From Candidatus Marinamargulisbacteria bacterium SCGC AAA071-K20 (GTDB lineage Bacteria; Margulisbacteria; Marinamargulisbacteria; GCA-2716485; AAA071-K20), in assembly GCA_003265975.1 (NCBI GenBank), contig QFBU01000011.1:1-29364 (forward strand): 29,364 nt of DNA. Direction: 5' to 3'. Positions 1-8,484 of this stretch are shown one piece after another. Both the position numbers and the translations under genes were made by a program. Under the pieces are notes generated by a model. It saw only the letters and a program-made list of their open reading frames with translations, had not been told where the DNA came from and searched no databases. Every line of letters begins with the position of its first letter. Position 1 is the stretch's first letter.

Positions 1-9
1 TGATATAAT
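1..9 (+). promoter_or_regulatory. extended -10 promoter element for pfp
   Basis: The window opens with TGATATAAT: a perfect -10 hexamer (positions 4-9) preceded by the TGn extension. It lies about 30 nt upstream of the pfp ATG, with an AGGAG ribosome site at 26-30 between them. Any -35 box is outside the window. Confidence 0.6.
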
Positions 10-39
10 TTGATTATTAATTCTTAGGAGATCCACAAT

Positions 40-1722
40 ATGTCTACACTAGAACAAACACTTACATCCATGGAAAAATCTAACGCCTTATTAGAGAACA
101 CGTTAAGAAATCAAAACGTCTCAAGTTTGGCTCTTTTTCAAAAAGAGGGGACTTACCAACCCGCCTCATTTAAAACGAGCGAAACGCTATTAAATGCTTT
201 AGAAGACGACGTAAAAAAAACCTTTCCTTCAATTGCACAGAAGCAAGCGAATCAACTTTTAGAATGCATTCCTTCACAAGACCAAGTGACAGGTAAAAAA
301 ATTGCTGTTCTATTTTCAGGCGGACCTGCTTCTGGAGGGCACAATGTTGTAGCTGGTATTAAAGCGGTTCTTGGTGCGGCTAATACACTATATGGCGTTA
401 AAGCTGGGCCTAAAGGACTTATAGAGGGTGATTTGTTTGAACTTAATGATGACATGGTTGCCGAGGTTTTAAACTTGGGTGGATTCGATCTTTTAGGTTC
501 TGATAGAACTAAAATAAAAACACCTGAACAATTCGAGGCAGTAAAAAATACAGTAAAGACATTTAACTTAGACGGTATCATTGTAGTTGGGGGCGATGAT
601 TCTAATACTAACGCTGCTTTTTTAGCCGAAAACTTAGCAGAAACAGGTTGCTCTGTAATTGGCGTTCCTAAGACAATTGACGGCGACTTACAAATTGGAG
701 CTCTCTTACCCATTTCGTTTGGTTTCGATACAGCGACAAAAATATATTCTGAAATGGTGGGTAACATTCTTCAAGACACGCCTTCCTCTCGTAAGTATTG
801 GCATTTTGTAAAGTTGATGGGTAGAAGCGCTAGTCATGTCGCTTTAGAAGTAGCTCTTCAAACTAGGCCTCAGCTTTGTTTTATATCTGAAGAAGTAGCT
901 GCCAAAAAAATGAGTCTTAATGAAATAATTTCTGAATGTGTAGATGTTATCGTCTCTCGATCTAAACAAGGGAAAGACTACGGTGTCGTGTTAATTCCTG
1001 AAGGGCTAATTGAGTTTATTCCAGAACTAAAAGGGTTGATGTCTCAGCTTAACGACAGTATTGCTCAGCAAGACGACTCATTCAACTCGCTAGACTTCGA
1101 CGAGAAGAAAGCAAAAATATCTCCGACGCTTTCCTCCAGTTTATCTCAACTTTTTAATAGTTTGCCAAACGCTATACAACAACAATTACTTCTTGAGAGA
1201 GACTCACATGGAAACGTACAAGTTTCTCAAATACCAACAGAACTATTATTAATTGAGATGATTCAAAATAAGTTAAAGGAGGTAGCTCCAGAAGTAAAGT
1301 TTTCGTCAAATCGTCACTTTTTTGGGTATGAAGGTCGTTGTGGCGCACCTTCTTTATTCGACTCTAGTTATACCTTTAATTTGGGTTTAATTGCTGGCTC
1401 ATTAGCCGCCAGAGCGAAATCTGGGTATATTGCCGCATTAAGCGACTTAAGCGACGGTGGAAAAGCCTACGCTATACCAATACCAAACCTAGTGGTACAA
1501 GAAAAACGTCATGGGACTACAGAAATGGTCATAAAAAAAGCTTTAGTAGAAATGGACTCTAAGGCCTTTAAGTATTTTCAATCAAGAAGAAAAGACTGGG
1601 CTGGTTCCGACAAGTTTACTTCTCCAGGGCCAAGACAGTTCTGGGGACCAGTGGCCAATCAAGTTCCATTTACAGTGGCATTAAACCAAGGCTATTCATC
1701 ACTAAACTTTGACTTTAAGTAA
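40..1722 (+). CDS. pfp: Pyrophosphate--fructose-6-phosphate 1-phosphotransferase
   Basis: PPi-dependent phosphofructokinase, 560 aa. It reversibly phosphorylates fructose 6-phosphate with PPi in glycolysis/gluconeogenesis, in the cytoplasm. The length matches the long bacterial/plant-beta PFP clade (about 550 aa) rather than the 320-aa ATP enzymes. Visible motifs: phosphate-binding GGPASGG (residues 94-100), GGDD (184-187), PKTIDGD (210-216, D214 the presumed catalytic base), MGRSAS (260-265) and GYEGRCGAPS near residue 430. The second Asp of GGDD together with the Lys of PKTIDGD is the established signature of PPi rather than ATP use. The start is supported by AGGAG at 26-30, nine bases before the ATG, behind an extended -10 box. 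The 3' end overlaps convergent pepA by 8 nt. The family call is very secure; no separate ATP-dependent enzyme is seen in this window. Confidence 0.95.
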   Translation: MSTLEQTLTSMEKSNALLENTLRNQNVSSLALFQKEGTYQPASFKTSETLLNALEDDVKKTFPSIAQKQANQLLECIPSQDQVTGKKIAVLFSGGPASGGHNVVAGIKAVLGAANTLYGVKAGPKGLIEGDLFELNDDMVAEVLNLGGFDLLGSDRTKIKTPEQFEAVKNTVKTFNLDGIIVVGGDDSNTNAAFLAENLAETGCSVIGVPKTIDGDLQIGALLPISFGFDTATKIYSEMVGNILQDTPSSRKYWHFVKLMGRSASHVALEVALQTRPQLCFISEEVAAKKMSLNEIISECVDVIVSRSKQGKDYGVVLIPEGLIEFIPELKGLMSQLNDSIAQQDDSFNSLDFDEKKAKISPTLSSSLSQLFNSLPNAIQQQLLLERDSHGNVQVSQIPTELLLIEMIQNKLKEVAPEVKFSSNRHFFGYEGRCGAPSLFDSSYTFNLGLIAGSLAARAKSGYIAALSDLSDGGKAYAIPIPNLVVQEKRHGTTEMVIKKALVEMDSKAFKYFQSRRKDWAGSDKFTSPGPRQFWGPVANQVPFTVALNQGYSSLNFDFK

Positions 1723-3202
1723 CAAATTCAATAAGTGATTGAGTAGCGGCTCCGCTCATACCTTTAACCTGTTCACCTGACGTTTTAGACGAACTCATTA
1801 GTGGCGCCATGTCTAAATGAACCCAGTCGGTGTCTCCAACAAACTGTTGGAGAAATTTAGCGGCAGTACATACTCCGCCGTATCGTCCTTCGTAGCAATT
1901 AGAAATATCGGCAACGTCAGATTTTAAGTAGTCTAAAAACTCGTCATATAAAGGCATGTTCCATACTTTTTCACCTGTAAATAGTTCATTGCATTTAAAC
2001 TCAGCTATTTGCTTTTCGCTATTACTAAATAGGGCAATAGCTAGTTCTCCAAGCGCCACTAAACTAGCGCCAGTAAGCGTTGCAATATCTACGACTACTC
2101 TTGCTTTTAATTTTGAAATGGCATAGCAAATAGAGTCGGCTAAAACCAATCGACCTTCAGCATCAGTATTTAAAACTTCAATACTTGTTTTGTTCATAGC
2201 TGTTATTACGTCCCCAGGTTTGAGTGCGTTACTCGAAGGCATGTTTTCAACCAACGGCATTATACCTACAATATTATCCTTGGGTTTTATTTTTGAAATG
2301 GCACTAAACGCTCCAAATACTGAGGCCGCGCCACTCATGTCAGCTTTCATTTCTGACATTTTAGAAGACGGTTTAATCGAAATTCCTCCCGAATCAAAAG
2401 TAACGCCCTTACCAACTAACGCAATTGGTTTTTTAGTTCCGCCACCTTTATAGTCTAGACATAAAATGTAAGGTGCTTCTACAGATCCTCTTGCAACTCC
2501 AAGAAACGCGTTCATATTCATAGCGGCCGCTTGTTTTGCATCAATAACACTAACTTTAACAGTCGTCCCTTTAAAATAAGCTTTTGCACGTTTTACAACT
2601 TCAGTTGGAGTTAAAATATTTGCTGGAGTATTGGCTAAGTCTCGTGCCAAATTCACTCCCTCAGCTACAGCTAATCCTTTAGAAAATCCAACTTTTAGAG
2701 AAGCTGATTTAAAACTTGAAATCAATGTCGTTTCAGAAAGAGCGACGCTCTTCGATTCTACTTTAGTTTTTAAACCCTTAAAGCTATAGCTTCCCATTGA
2801 AAGCCCTTCAGCAATACTTTGTGTAACTTGATCTTCTTTAATAGTGCCTAAGCATTTAGTGTCTAAATATATAGACACAGATGAAGCATTTAATTTTTTT
2901 ACAAACCGTGAAAGTGATCCAGACAAATGTCTAATATCGGGTGCTGTTACATTTTTAGTTTTTCCAATTCCTAAAAAAATAATATGTTTATAAGATTGAT
3001 TCCCTAAAGGGCTTAGTCTAAAAAAAGATCCTTTTTTATGAGAGACAATTTCTTCTTTTATATAGTCAGATAATTGTCCCCCTAACTGTTTATCAAGTAA
3101 TGAAAGTGTTTTAGCACAGGTTTTTGAATCGTAAGAATAGTAAATAGCTAATACTGTTGATGTTGCCTTTTCAGGACTTATTGAACTGCATTTGAATTTC
3201 AT
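1715..3202 (-). CDS. pepA: Leucyl aminopeptidase (peptidase family M17)
   Basis: Cytosolic aminopeptidase, 495 aa, removing N-terminal residues during peptide turnover; family members are di-metal hexamers. The N-terminal half is the variable macrodomain-like region and the C-terminal half is catalytic. All active-site residues are visible at a constant offset of five from E. coli PepA: metal ligands K265, D270, D288, D347 and E349, and catalytic K277 and R351 (motifs GKGVTFDSGG, SGGISIK, NTDAEGR). The start is set by AAGGAG (reverse strand, 3213-3218) ten bases upstream, behind a TGATATACT extended -10 box. It is transcribed divergently from the antiporter gene and its 3' end overlaps pfp by 8 nt, leaving no room for a terminator between them. 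Some M17 enzymes also bind DNA; nothing here tests that. Confidence 0.95.
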   Translation of the reverse strand: MKFKCSSISPEKATSTVLAIYYSYDSKTCAKTLSLLDKQLGGQLSDYIKEEIVSHKKGSFFRLSPLGNQSYKHIIFLGIGKTKNVTAPDIRHLSGSLSRFVKKLNASSVSIYLDTKCLGTIKEDQVTQSIAEGLSMGSYSFKGLKTKVESKSVALSETTLISSFKSASLKVGFSKGLAVAEGVNLARDLANTPANILTPTEVVKRAKAYFKGTTVKVSVIDAKQAAAMNMNAFLGVARGSVEAPYILCLDYKGGGTKKPIALVGKGVTFDSGGISIKPSSKMSEMKADMSGAASVFGAFSAISKIKPKDNIVGIMPLVENMPSSNALKPGDVITAMNKTSIEVLNTDAEGRLVLADSICYAISKLKARVVVDIATLTGASLVALGELAIALFSNSEKQIAEFKCNELFTGEKVWNMPLYDEFLDYLKSDVADISNCYEGRYGGVCTAAKFLQQFVGDTDWVHLDMAPLMSSSKTSGEQVKGMSGAATQSLIEFVT

Positions 3203-3226
3203 TGTTGGTTAACTCCTTAGAATTTA

Positions 3227-3235
3227 AGTATATCA
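3227..3235 (-). promoter_or_regulatory. extended -10 promoter element for pepA
   Basis: Reading the reverse strand, TGATATACT: -10 hexamer TATACT at 3227-3232 with a TGn extension. The predicted start of transcription is near 3220, followed by AAGGAG and the pepA ATG. No good -35 box is visible, as is usual for extended -10 promoters. Confidence 0.5.
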
Positions 3236-3258
3236 TCATTTTAAAACACCTATCTTAG

Positions 3259-3267
3259 TGATACAAT
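3259..3267 (+). promoter_or_regulatory. extended -10 element immediately before the antiporter ATG
   Basis: TGATACAAT at 3259-3267, then seven bases, then the antiporter ATG at 3275. The expected transcription start would fall at or next to the ATG, and no Shine-Dalgarno is present, so a leaderless transcript is likely. The -35 region (TTTTAA, 3239-3244) is weak. Confidence 0.5.
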
Positions 3268-3274
3268 TCACTAA

Positions 3275-5044
3275 ATGAAACAGTCCTTGTTTGCTTTTGC
3301 AAGTTTTCCAGTTTTAGGTATCGCTGCACAATGGCTATCTTGGCGATTTAGGCTTCCTTCAATTTTATTTTTATTATTAACGGGGCTCCTCGTTGGACCT
3401 GTTTTCAACCTTGTTAATCCAGACGAAATTTTAGGCAATGCAATGTCCCCAATGATTTCACTATCTGTAGCCATAATTTTATTCGAAGGTGGACTAAGTT
3501 TAAAAATTAGTGGCCTAAAATATACCGGTAAAGTGGTTAGAAATTTAGTGACCCTAGGATTATTAGTAACGGCAACTATTACCACTCTTTCTACATACTA
3601 TTTATTTGGTCTCCCATTACAAATTTCTATATTAGTTGGGGTTATTTTAGTTGTAACCGGACCCACTGTAATTATACCCTTGTTAAGGCAAATGAAAATC
3701 AAACCCTCAGTGGCTTCAGTTTTAAGGTGGGAAGGTATTGTTATTGACCCTATAGGAGCATCATTAGCGGTCCTTATTTTTGAAATCATTATTGCACAAG
3801 GAACCAAAGATGTTTTTATCTTAGTTATTATTACTGTTTTAGGCACCATCCTTGCTGGCTTCGTAACAGGCTTACTTGGAGCCGCAATACTCATAATTAT
3901 TTTAAAAAAGAGATGGATTCCAGAATACCTGCAAGAAACAATTACCTTAATGATAGTCATTCTTGTGTATTCATTATCTGAAATTGTACAAGCAGAAGCC
4001 GGCTTGTTAGGCGTCACTATTTTGGGGATAGTGATTGCAAATCAATCTATTGTGACCATAAAACAAATTGTTACATTTAAAGAAAACTTAACTATTTTAC
4101 TTCTATCTTCATTATTTATATTAATAGCAGCAAGAGTTCAACTAGACGATTTAATTCAATATTTTTCTCTAAACACGGTAATATTTATAGCCATATTACT
4201 TTTTGTTACACGTCCTTTAGGCATTTACCTATGTACTATAGGAAGTCCTCTTAAAACCTCCGAGAAAATATTCCTTTCATTTTTAGCCCCTCGAGGAATA
4301 GTTGCAGCGGCTGTAGCATCTCTTTTCTCCATTAAATTAACTCAAGCTGGGATACCAGGAGCAAGTGAGTTAATACCCATAACGTTTATTGTTATACTAA
4401 GTACGGTTGTTTTTTACAGCTTTATAGGGAGCCCTTTAGCCAAATATTTAAATCTTGTAGTGGATCATAAAAAAATTCTTTTTGTAGGGGCCCAAACCTG
4501 GGTAAGAAAATTGGCAAAACATTTAACAATGCAAAAAGTTGATGTTATTTTGGTAGACTCAAACAGAGAAAATATTTTAGAGTCAAAAGACATAGGGCTT
4601 AAATCTATTCAAGGAAGTATTCATTCAACAAAGGTTTTTGATGAAGTTGAGTTCGGACATTATTCACAATTTATTGCAGCTACTAACAGTGACGAAATAA
4701 ATGTATTATCTAGCTTGGAATACTCTGACATTTTTGGATCTCAATACATTTTTAGAATTGAACCAAGTGATAAATTTACAGTAATTACAGAAAACTATCA
4801 CCAAGGACGTTTTTTGTTTAGTAAAGGTTCCACATCGGCCTATTTGTCTACTCGTTTAATTGCTGGAGGCAAATTTATCACCGAAGAAATCACCGAACTT
4901 ACTACACTTGAAACAATTGTTGCTAAGTATAAAAATTGCCTAAGGTTATTTATTATATATCCAGACTCAAAAGTATATGTATATAATCAATCAGAAACGA
5001 AAGAGCCAGAAATAGGGGACAGAATAGTTTTATTAGTATCTTAA
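3275..5044 (+). CDS. Monovalent cation/proton antiporter with C-terminal TrkA-N-like domain
   Basis: Inner-membrane Na+(K+)/H+ antiporter of the CPA1/NhaP-like type, 589 aa, probably for sodium, potassium or pH homeostasis. About the first 395 residues are a run of hydrophobic membrane segments. They include GPTVIIPLLRQ near residue 129 and EGIVIDPIGA with D158, the position of the ion-binding Asp in NhaP-type exchangers. From about residue 398 a soluble Rossmann-like RCK/TrkA-N domain starts (KILFVGAQTWVRKLA), which in relatives binds a nucleotide and gates transport. The N-terminus begins directly in the first membrane segment, as in full-length relatives, so the ATG at 3275 is credible although it has no ribosome site. 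purF starts 16 nt after its stop, so the two may be co-transcribed. The transported ion cannot be read from the sequence. Confidence 0.85.
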   Translation: MKQSLFAFASFPVLGIAAQWLSWRFRLPSILFLLLTGLLVGPVFNLVNPDEILGNAMSPMISLSVAIILFEGGLSLKISGLKYTGKVVRNLVTLGLLVTATITTLSTYYLFGLPLQISILVGVILVVTGPTVIIPLLRQMKIKPSVASVLRWEGIVIDPIGASLAVLIFEIIIAQGTKDVFILVIITVLGTILAGFVTGLLGAAILIIILKKRWIPEYLQETITLMIVILVYSLSEIVQAEAGLLGVTILGIVIANQSIVTIKQIVTFKENLTILLLSSLFILIAARVQLDDLIQYFSLNTVIFIAILLFVTRPLGIYLCTIGSPLKTSEKIFLSFLAPRGIVAAAVASLFSIKLTQAGIPGASELIPITFIVILSTVVFYSFIGSPLAKYLNLVVDHKKILFVGAQTWVRKLAKHLTMQKVDVILVDSNRENILESKDIGLKSIQGSIHSTKVFDEVEFGHYSQFIAATNSDEINVLSSLEYSDIFGSQYIFRIEPSDKFTVITENYHQGRFLFSKGSTSAYLSTRLIAGGKFITEEITELTTLETIVAKYKNCLRLFIIYPDSKVYVYNQSETKEPEIGDRIVLLVS

Positions 5045-5060
5045 ATTAACGGAGGCAATT

Positions 5061-6479
5061 ATGGGACTAAAGGAAGAATGTGGAGTATTTGGAGTATTTG
5101 GATGTAAAGACGCTGCAAATCTATGTTATCTAGGATTATATGCATTACAGCATAGAGGACAAGAAAGTGCAGGGATTGTCTCACTTGAAGGAAAGAACTT
5201 TTATGTCGTTAAAGACTCCGGATTAGTTTCTGAAGTATTTAATCCAAAAAATATAGCTTACCTCAAAGGTACTGAAGCCATAGGGCATGTTAGGTACTCA
5301 ACAACTGGATCTAATGACAAAAATAATATTCAACCACTATATTCTAAAACATCTCATGGAAAATACGCCGTTGCCCATAACGGAAATTTAACAAATGCTT
5401 TTACAATTTATAAAACACTTGAACAAGAAGGGGCCTTATTTCATTCAACAGTAGATTCAGAAATAATCCTACATTTATTGTCTCGTGCAAAAGGAGCTAC
5501 TCATGTTGAGCGTCTCCAGTCTTCACTTAAACAAGTAGAGGGCGCCTATTCAATTTGTATTTTAGGTGAGAAGTTTTTAATAGCAGCACGTGACCCATTC
5601 GGATTTAGACCCTTGGTTTTAGGCAAGAAAGGGGACGGCTATATTGTGGCTTCAGAAACTTGCGCTCTAGACTTGATAGAGGCAACTTACGTTAGAGAAG
5701 TTGAGCCAGGAGAAATAATCTTTATAGACAAAGACGGACTACAATCTTACAAAATTCCAGTAAAAGTTACTCCTAAATTTTGTGTATTTGAACATATTTA
5801 CTTTGCACGACCAGACAGTGTAGTTTATTCGGAAAGTGTTCATGAGGTAAGAAAAGCATTTGGTAGAAAACTAGCACAAGAGCATCCAGTTGATGCTGAC
5901 TTAGTAATGGCTATTCCAGATTCTGGTAATAGTGCCGCATTAGGGTACGCTGAAGAGTCTGGAATCCCTTATGAAGTAGGTATGACAAGAAACCACTATG
6001 TAGGAAGAACCTTTATTCAGCCACAGCAAAAAATTAGAGACTTCTTTGTAAAAGTAAAATTAAACCCTATTCGTTCAGTTTTAAAAGGGAAAAGGGTAAT
6101 CGTTATTGATGACTCAATCGTTAGAGGAACCACCTCTAAAAAAAGAGTGTCGGCGATACTAGCAGCGGGTGCAAAAGAAGTTCACCTTCGAATATCATCA
6201 CCTCCCATCAGAAACCCCTGTCACTTTGGTATAGACACACCTAAGCGAGAAAAGCTAATTGCATCCAAAAAGACAGTTAACGAAATTCTAGAATATGTTG
6301 GAGGCGATAGTTTAGGCTATTTGTCGATAAAAGGAATGTTAGAGGTTATTAAAGCATATCCTGCTAGCAGTTTTTGTACAGCTTGTTTTGATGGTAAATA
6401 TCCATTAAAAGTGAAAGACAAAGGCAAATACACTTTCGAAGGAAGAAAAATCAAACTCTACGCAGAAAAGACAAACTAA
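5061..6479 (+). CDS. purF: Amidophosphoribosyltransferase (PurF)
   Basis: First committed enzyme of de novo purine synthesis, 472 aa: PRPP plus glutamine gives phosphoribosylamine. The N-terminal Ntn-hydrolase glutaminase begins at Cys7 (ECGVFG) after a six-residue propeptide that must be removed to free the nucleophile. The C-terminal phosphoribosyltransferase domain carries the PRPP loop VIVIDDSIVRGTT (346-358). Four cysteines, C241, C387, C439 and C442, match the 4Fe-4S ligands of the Bacillus-type enzyme; with the propeptide they place it in the FeS class, unlike E. coli PurF. The start has GGAGG at 5051-5055. It lies 16 nt behind the antiporter gene and no other pur gene is nearby, so it is separated from a purine operon. 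It converges on aspS across a repeat-bearing gap. Confidence 0.96.
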   Translation: MGLKEECGVFGVFGCKDAANLCYLGLYALQHRGQESAGIVSLEGKNFYVVKDSGLVSEVFNPKNIAYLKGTEAIGHVRYSTTGSNDKNNIQPLYSKTSHGKYAVAHNGNLTNAFTIYKTLEQEGALFHSTVDSEIILHLLSRAKGATHVERLQSSLKQVEGAYSICILGEKFLIAARDPFGFRPLVLGKKGDGYIVASETCALDLIEATYVREVEPGEIIFIDKDGLQSYKIPVKVTPKFCVFEHIYFARPDSVVYSESVHEVRKAFGRKLAQEHPVDADLVMAIPDSGNSAALGYAEESGIPYEVGMTRNHYVGRTFIQPQQKIRDFFVKVKLNPIRSVLKGKRVIVIDDSIVRGTTSKKRVSAILAAGAKEVHLRISSPPIRNPCHFGIDTPKREKLIASKKTVNEILEYVGGDSLGYLSIKGMLEVIKAYPASSFCTACFDGKYPLKVKDKGKYTFEGRKIKLYAEKTN

Positions 6480-6485
6480 ACCGTC

Positions 6486-6554
6486 TGTCATTGCGAATGA
6501 AATAATCTCTACTCTCAGTCATTGAGAGAAGCTAGCCCCCTGTTATTGCGAGGC
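6486..6554. repeat. decayed copies of a short dispersed repeat (cattgcga-type)
   Basis: The gap between purF and aspS holds three related 14-16 base units starting tgtcattgcgaatga (6486), cagtcattgagagaag (6516) and tgttattgcgaggc (6541). A dyad CTCTCA-gtcat-TGAGAG lies at 6512-6528. The wording resembles the widespread intergenic repeat starting GTCATTGCGAGG found in many bacterial genomes; these copies look degraded. No T-tract follows the dyad, so a terminator role is uncertain. Confidence 0.45.
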
Positions 6555-6592
6555 AAAAAGAAACTTTAATCTAAACAAAAATAGGGAGTAGC

Positions 6593-8407
6593 TTAAGCTT
6601 CAACTTCTTTCAAAGCAGTTTGCTTAATACTCAATTCCTCAAGTTGGTCTGCTGACACATAGTCAGGAGCCTGAGTTAAAGGACAAGCCGCCACTCTATT
6701 TTTAGGAAAAGCGATCACTTCTCTTATAGAGGCATTCTGCGTAAGTATACAAACTAGTCGGTCAATTCCAATCGCCAAACCTCCATGAGGAGGCGTTCCA
6801 TATTGAAGCGCATTAACAAAGAAGCCAAATTTCTGCTCGATATCATCAGCACTTAAACCTAGAAGTTCAAAAATTTTCTTTTGTTCGCTTGAATCATGGA
6901 TTCTAATACTTCCACCACCCACTTCTTCACCGTTAATAACAAGGTCATAGGCTCGTGCATTTACAGAAGAAATCTCGTCATCAGTCATTTTACTTATATC
7001 CCCTTTAGGCTGTGTAAAAGGATGATGCAACGAATGAAGTCGCCCTTCTTTTTTCTCAAATAATGGGAAATCAATTACCCAACAAGGTTTCACATCATCT
7101 TTGTTAATTAAGCCATGTTGTTCACCAAGTATTAATCGCAGTCGTCCTAGGGCATCGTTAACAGTACCGTGGTTAGTGTCAGCAATAAAAAATAACACAT
7201 CTCCATTTTCACCATTCATTTGTTTAATTAAATTAGCTTGTTGCTCTTCTGAAAAAAACTGAACAATATTAGATTGTAATTTTCCGTCTTCAATTCTCAT
7301 CCAACTAATTCCACGAACTCCAATTTTAGCAGCTGTCTTTTTAGCTATCTCTTCTTGTAAATAACTTTTACTTAATTCACTAGACTTACCTTTAAGGTTA
7401 ATTCCCTTAATAAGCCCACCATTATCTATAATTGATTGAAAAATCTTATAGCTAACGCCATTACAAGCCTCTGTAACATTTACCAGAGTCATATCAAAAC
7501 GTAGGTCAGGTCGGTCATTACCGTACTGGTCCAAACAATCGGCGTAAGTTATTTGTGGGAATCCACTACTAAGATCAACATTTCTTTGTTCTTTAAACAA
7601 TCTAATCATAATGGTCTCTAAAAGCTCATAAACAAAAGACTCATCAATAAAAGAGGCCTCAAGATCAAGTTGAGTAAACTCAGGTTGTCGGTTGGGTCTT
7701 AAATCTTCATCTCTAAAACATCTAGTAATTTGGTAATATCTATCCATCCCACTAATCATCAATAATTGTTTAAAAAGTTGTGGAGATTGGGGTAGGGCAT
7801 AAAATTTATGTTCGTGTACTCTACTTGGTACTAAATAATCTCTGGCGCCTTCTGGTGTACTTTTGGTTAAAATAGGTGTTTCAACATCAATAAAACTTTT
7901 CTCATTTAATATTGACCTAATACTTTGTACAATTTCGTGACGTCTTAATAAGTTTTTTTGCATACTAATTCGTCTGAGGTCTAAGTATCTGTATGTCAAT
8001 CTAATATCTTCATCAACATTAAATTCAGCAGACTCTTCATCAACCTGACTTTTTTCAGTAATCATAAATGGAACAGTTTTAGAGGTGCTATGAACAGTCA
8101 CTTCAGAAATTTGTAATTCAATGTCTCCAGTAGGTAAGTTAGGGTTTTTAGCTTCGTCAGCTCTTTCTTTAACCTCTCCTTTAACTGTAATTGCATACTC
8201 CGAATGCAAAGCCGCACCTTGTTTTGCGCACTCAGCGTCTACATTAGGATCAAAAACCATTTGAACAACACCTTGTTTGTCTCTCAAATGAATAAATAAT
8301 ACTTGTCCGTGGTCTCTAATGGTATCTACCCAGCCACTCATCTCAATTGTTTGTCCTACATCTTTAAGTGATAATTCTGAAGAATATCGTCGTTCACGCC
8401 AATTCAT
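6593..8407 (-). CDS. aspS: Aspartyl-tRNA synthetase, bacterial type
   Basis: Class IIb aminoacyl-tRNA synthetase charging tRNA with aspartate, 604 aa. Order of domains: N-terminal anticodon-binding OB fold (to about residue 105), class II catalytic core with motif 2 RCFRDEDLRPNRQPEF starting at residue 229, bacterial GAD-type insertion in the middle, and motif 3 GIDRL with R550 near the C-terminus. The OB fold reads RDHG with His33. A His at this position is typical of non-discriminating AspRS that also charges tRNA-Asn, whereas discriminating enzymes usually have Leu; one residue is only suggestive. The start is supported by AGGAG (reverse, 8415-8419), seven bases upstream. It follows the hydrolase by 63 nt and has its own promoter inside the end of that gene. 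Confidence 0.96.
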   Translation of the reverse strand: MNWRERRYSSELSLKDVGQTIEMSGWVDTIRDHGQVLFIHLRDKQGVVQMVFDPNVDAECAKQGAALHSEYAITVKGEVKERADEAKNPNLPTGDIELQISEVTVHSTSKTVPFMITEKSQVDEESAEFNVDEDIRLTYRYLDLRRISMQKNLLRRHEIVQSIRSILNEKSFIDVETPILTKSTPEGARDYLVPSRVHEHKFYALPQSPQLFKQLLMISGMDRYYQITRCFRDEDLRPNRQPEFTQLDLEASFIDESFVYELLETIMIRLFKEQRNVDLSSGFPQITYADCLDQYGNDRPDLRFDMTLVNVTEACNGVSYKIFQSIIDNGGLIKGINLKGKSSELSKSYLQEEIAKKTAAKIGVRGISWMRIEDGKLQSNIVQFFSEEQQANLIKQMNGENGDVLFFIADTNHGTVNDALGRLRLILGEQHGLINKDDVKPCWVIDFPLFEKKEGRLHSLHHPFTQPKGDISKMTDDEISSVNARAYDLVINGEEVGGGSIRIHDSSEQKKIFELLGLSADDIEQKFGFFVNALQYGTPPHGGLAIGIDRLVCILTQNASIREVIAFPKNRVAACPLTQAPDYVSADQLEELSIKQTALKEVEA

Positions 8408-8455
8408 TAAAAAGCTCCTAATTTATGGCTAATTCAGCCTCGTTTTTATGTGTAG

Positions 8456-8484
8456 AGTGTAGCATACTCTTTAAAGGGACCCAA
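8456..8484 (-). promoter_or_regulatory. promoter for aspS
   Basis: On the reverse strand TTGGGT (8479-8484), a 17-nt spacer, and TACACT (8456-8461) preceded by TGC form an extended -10 promoter. The -35 half lies inside the last codons of the hydrolase gene. The predicted leader is about 40 nt and contains the aspS AGGAG. Confidence 0.55.

Noticed and set aside
252..767. 171-codon open frame on the reverse strand inside pfp
   Set aside because: Antisense to strongly conserved PFP motifs; its translation looks like a shadow with no family signature and no ribosome site.
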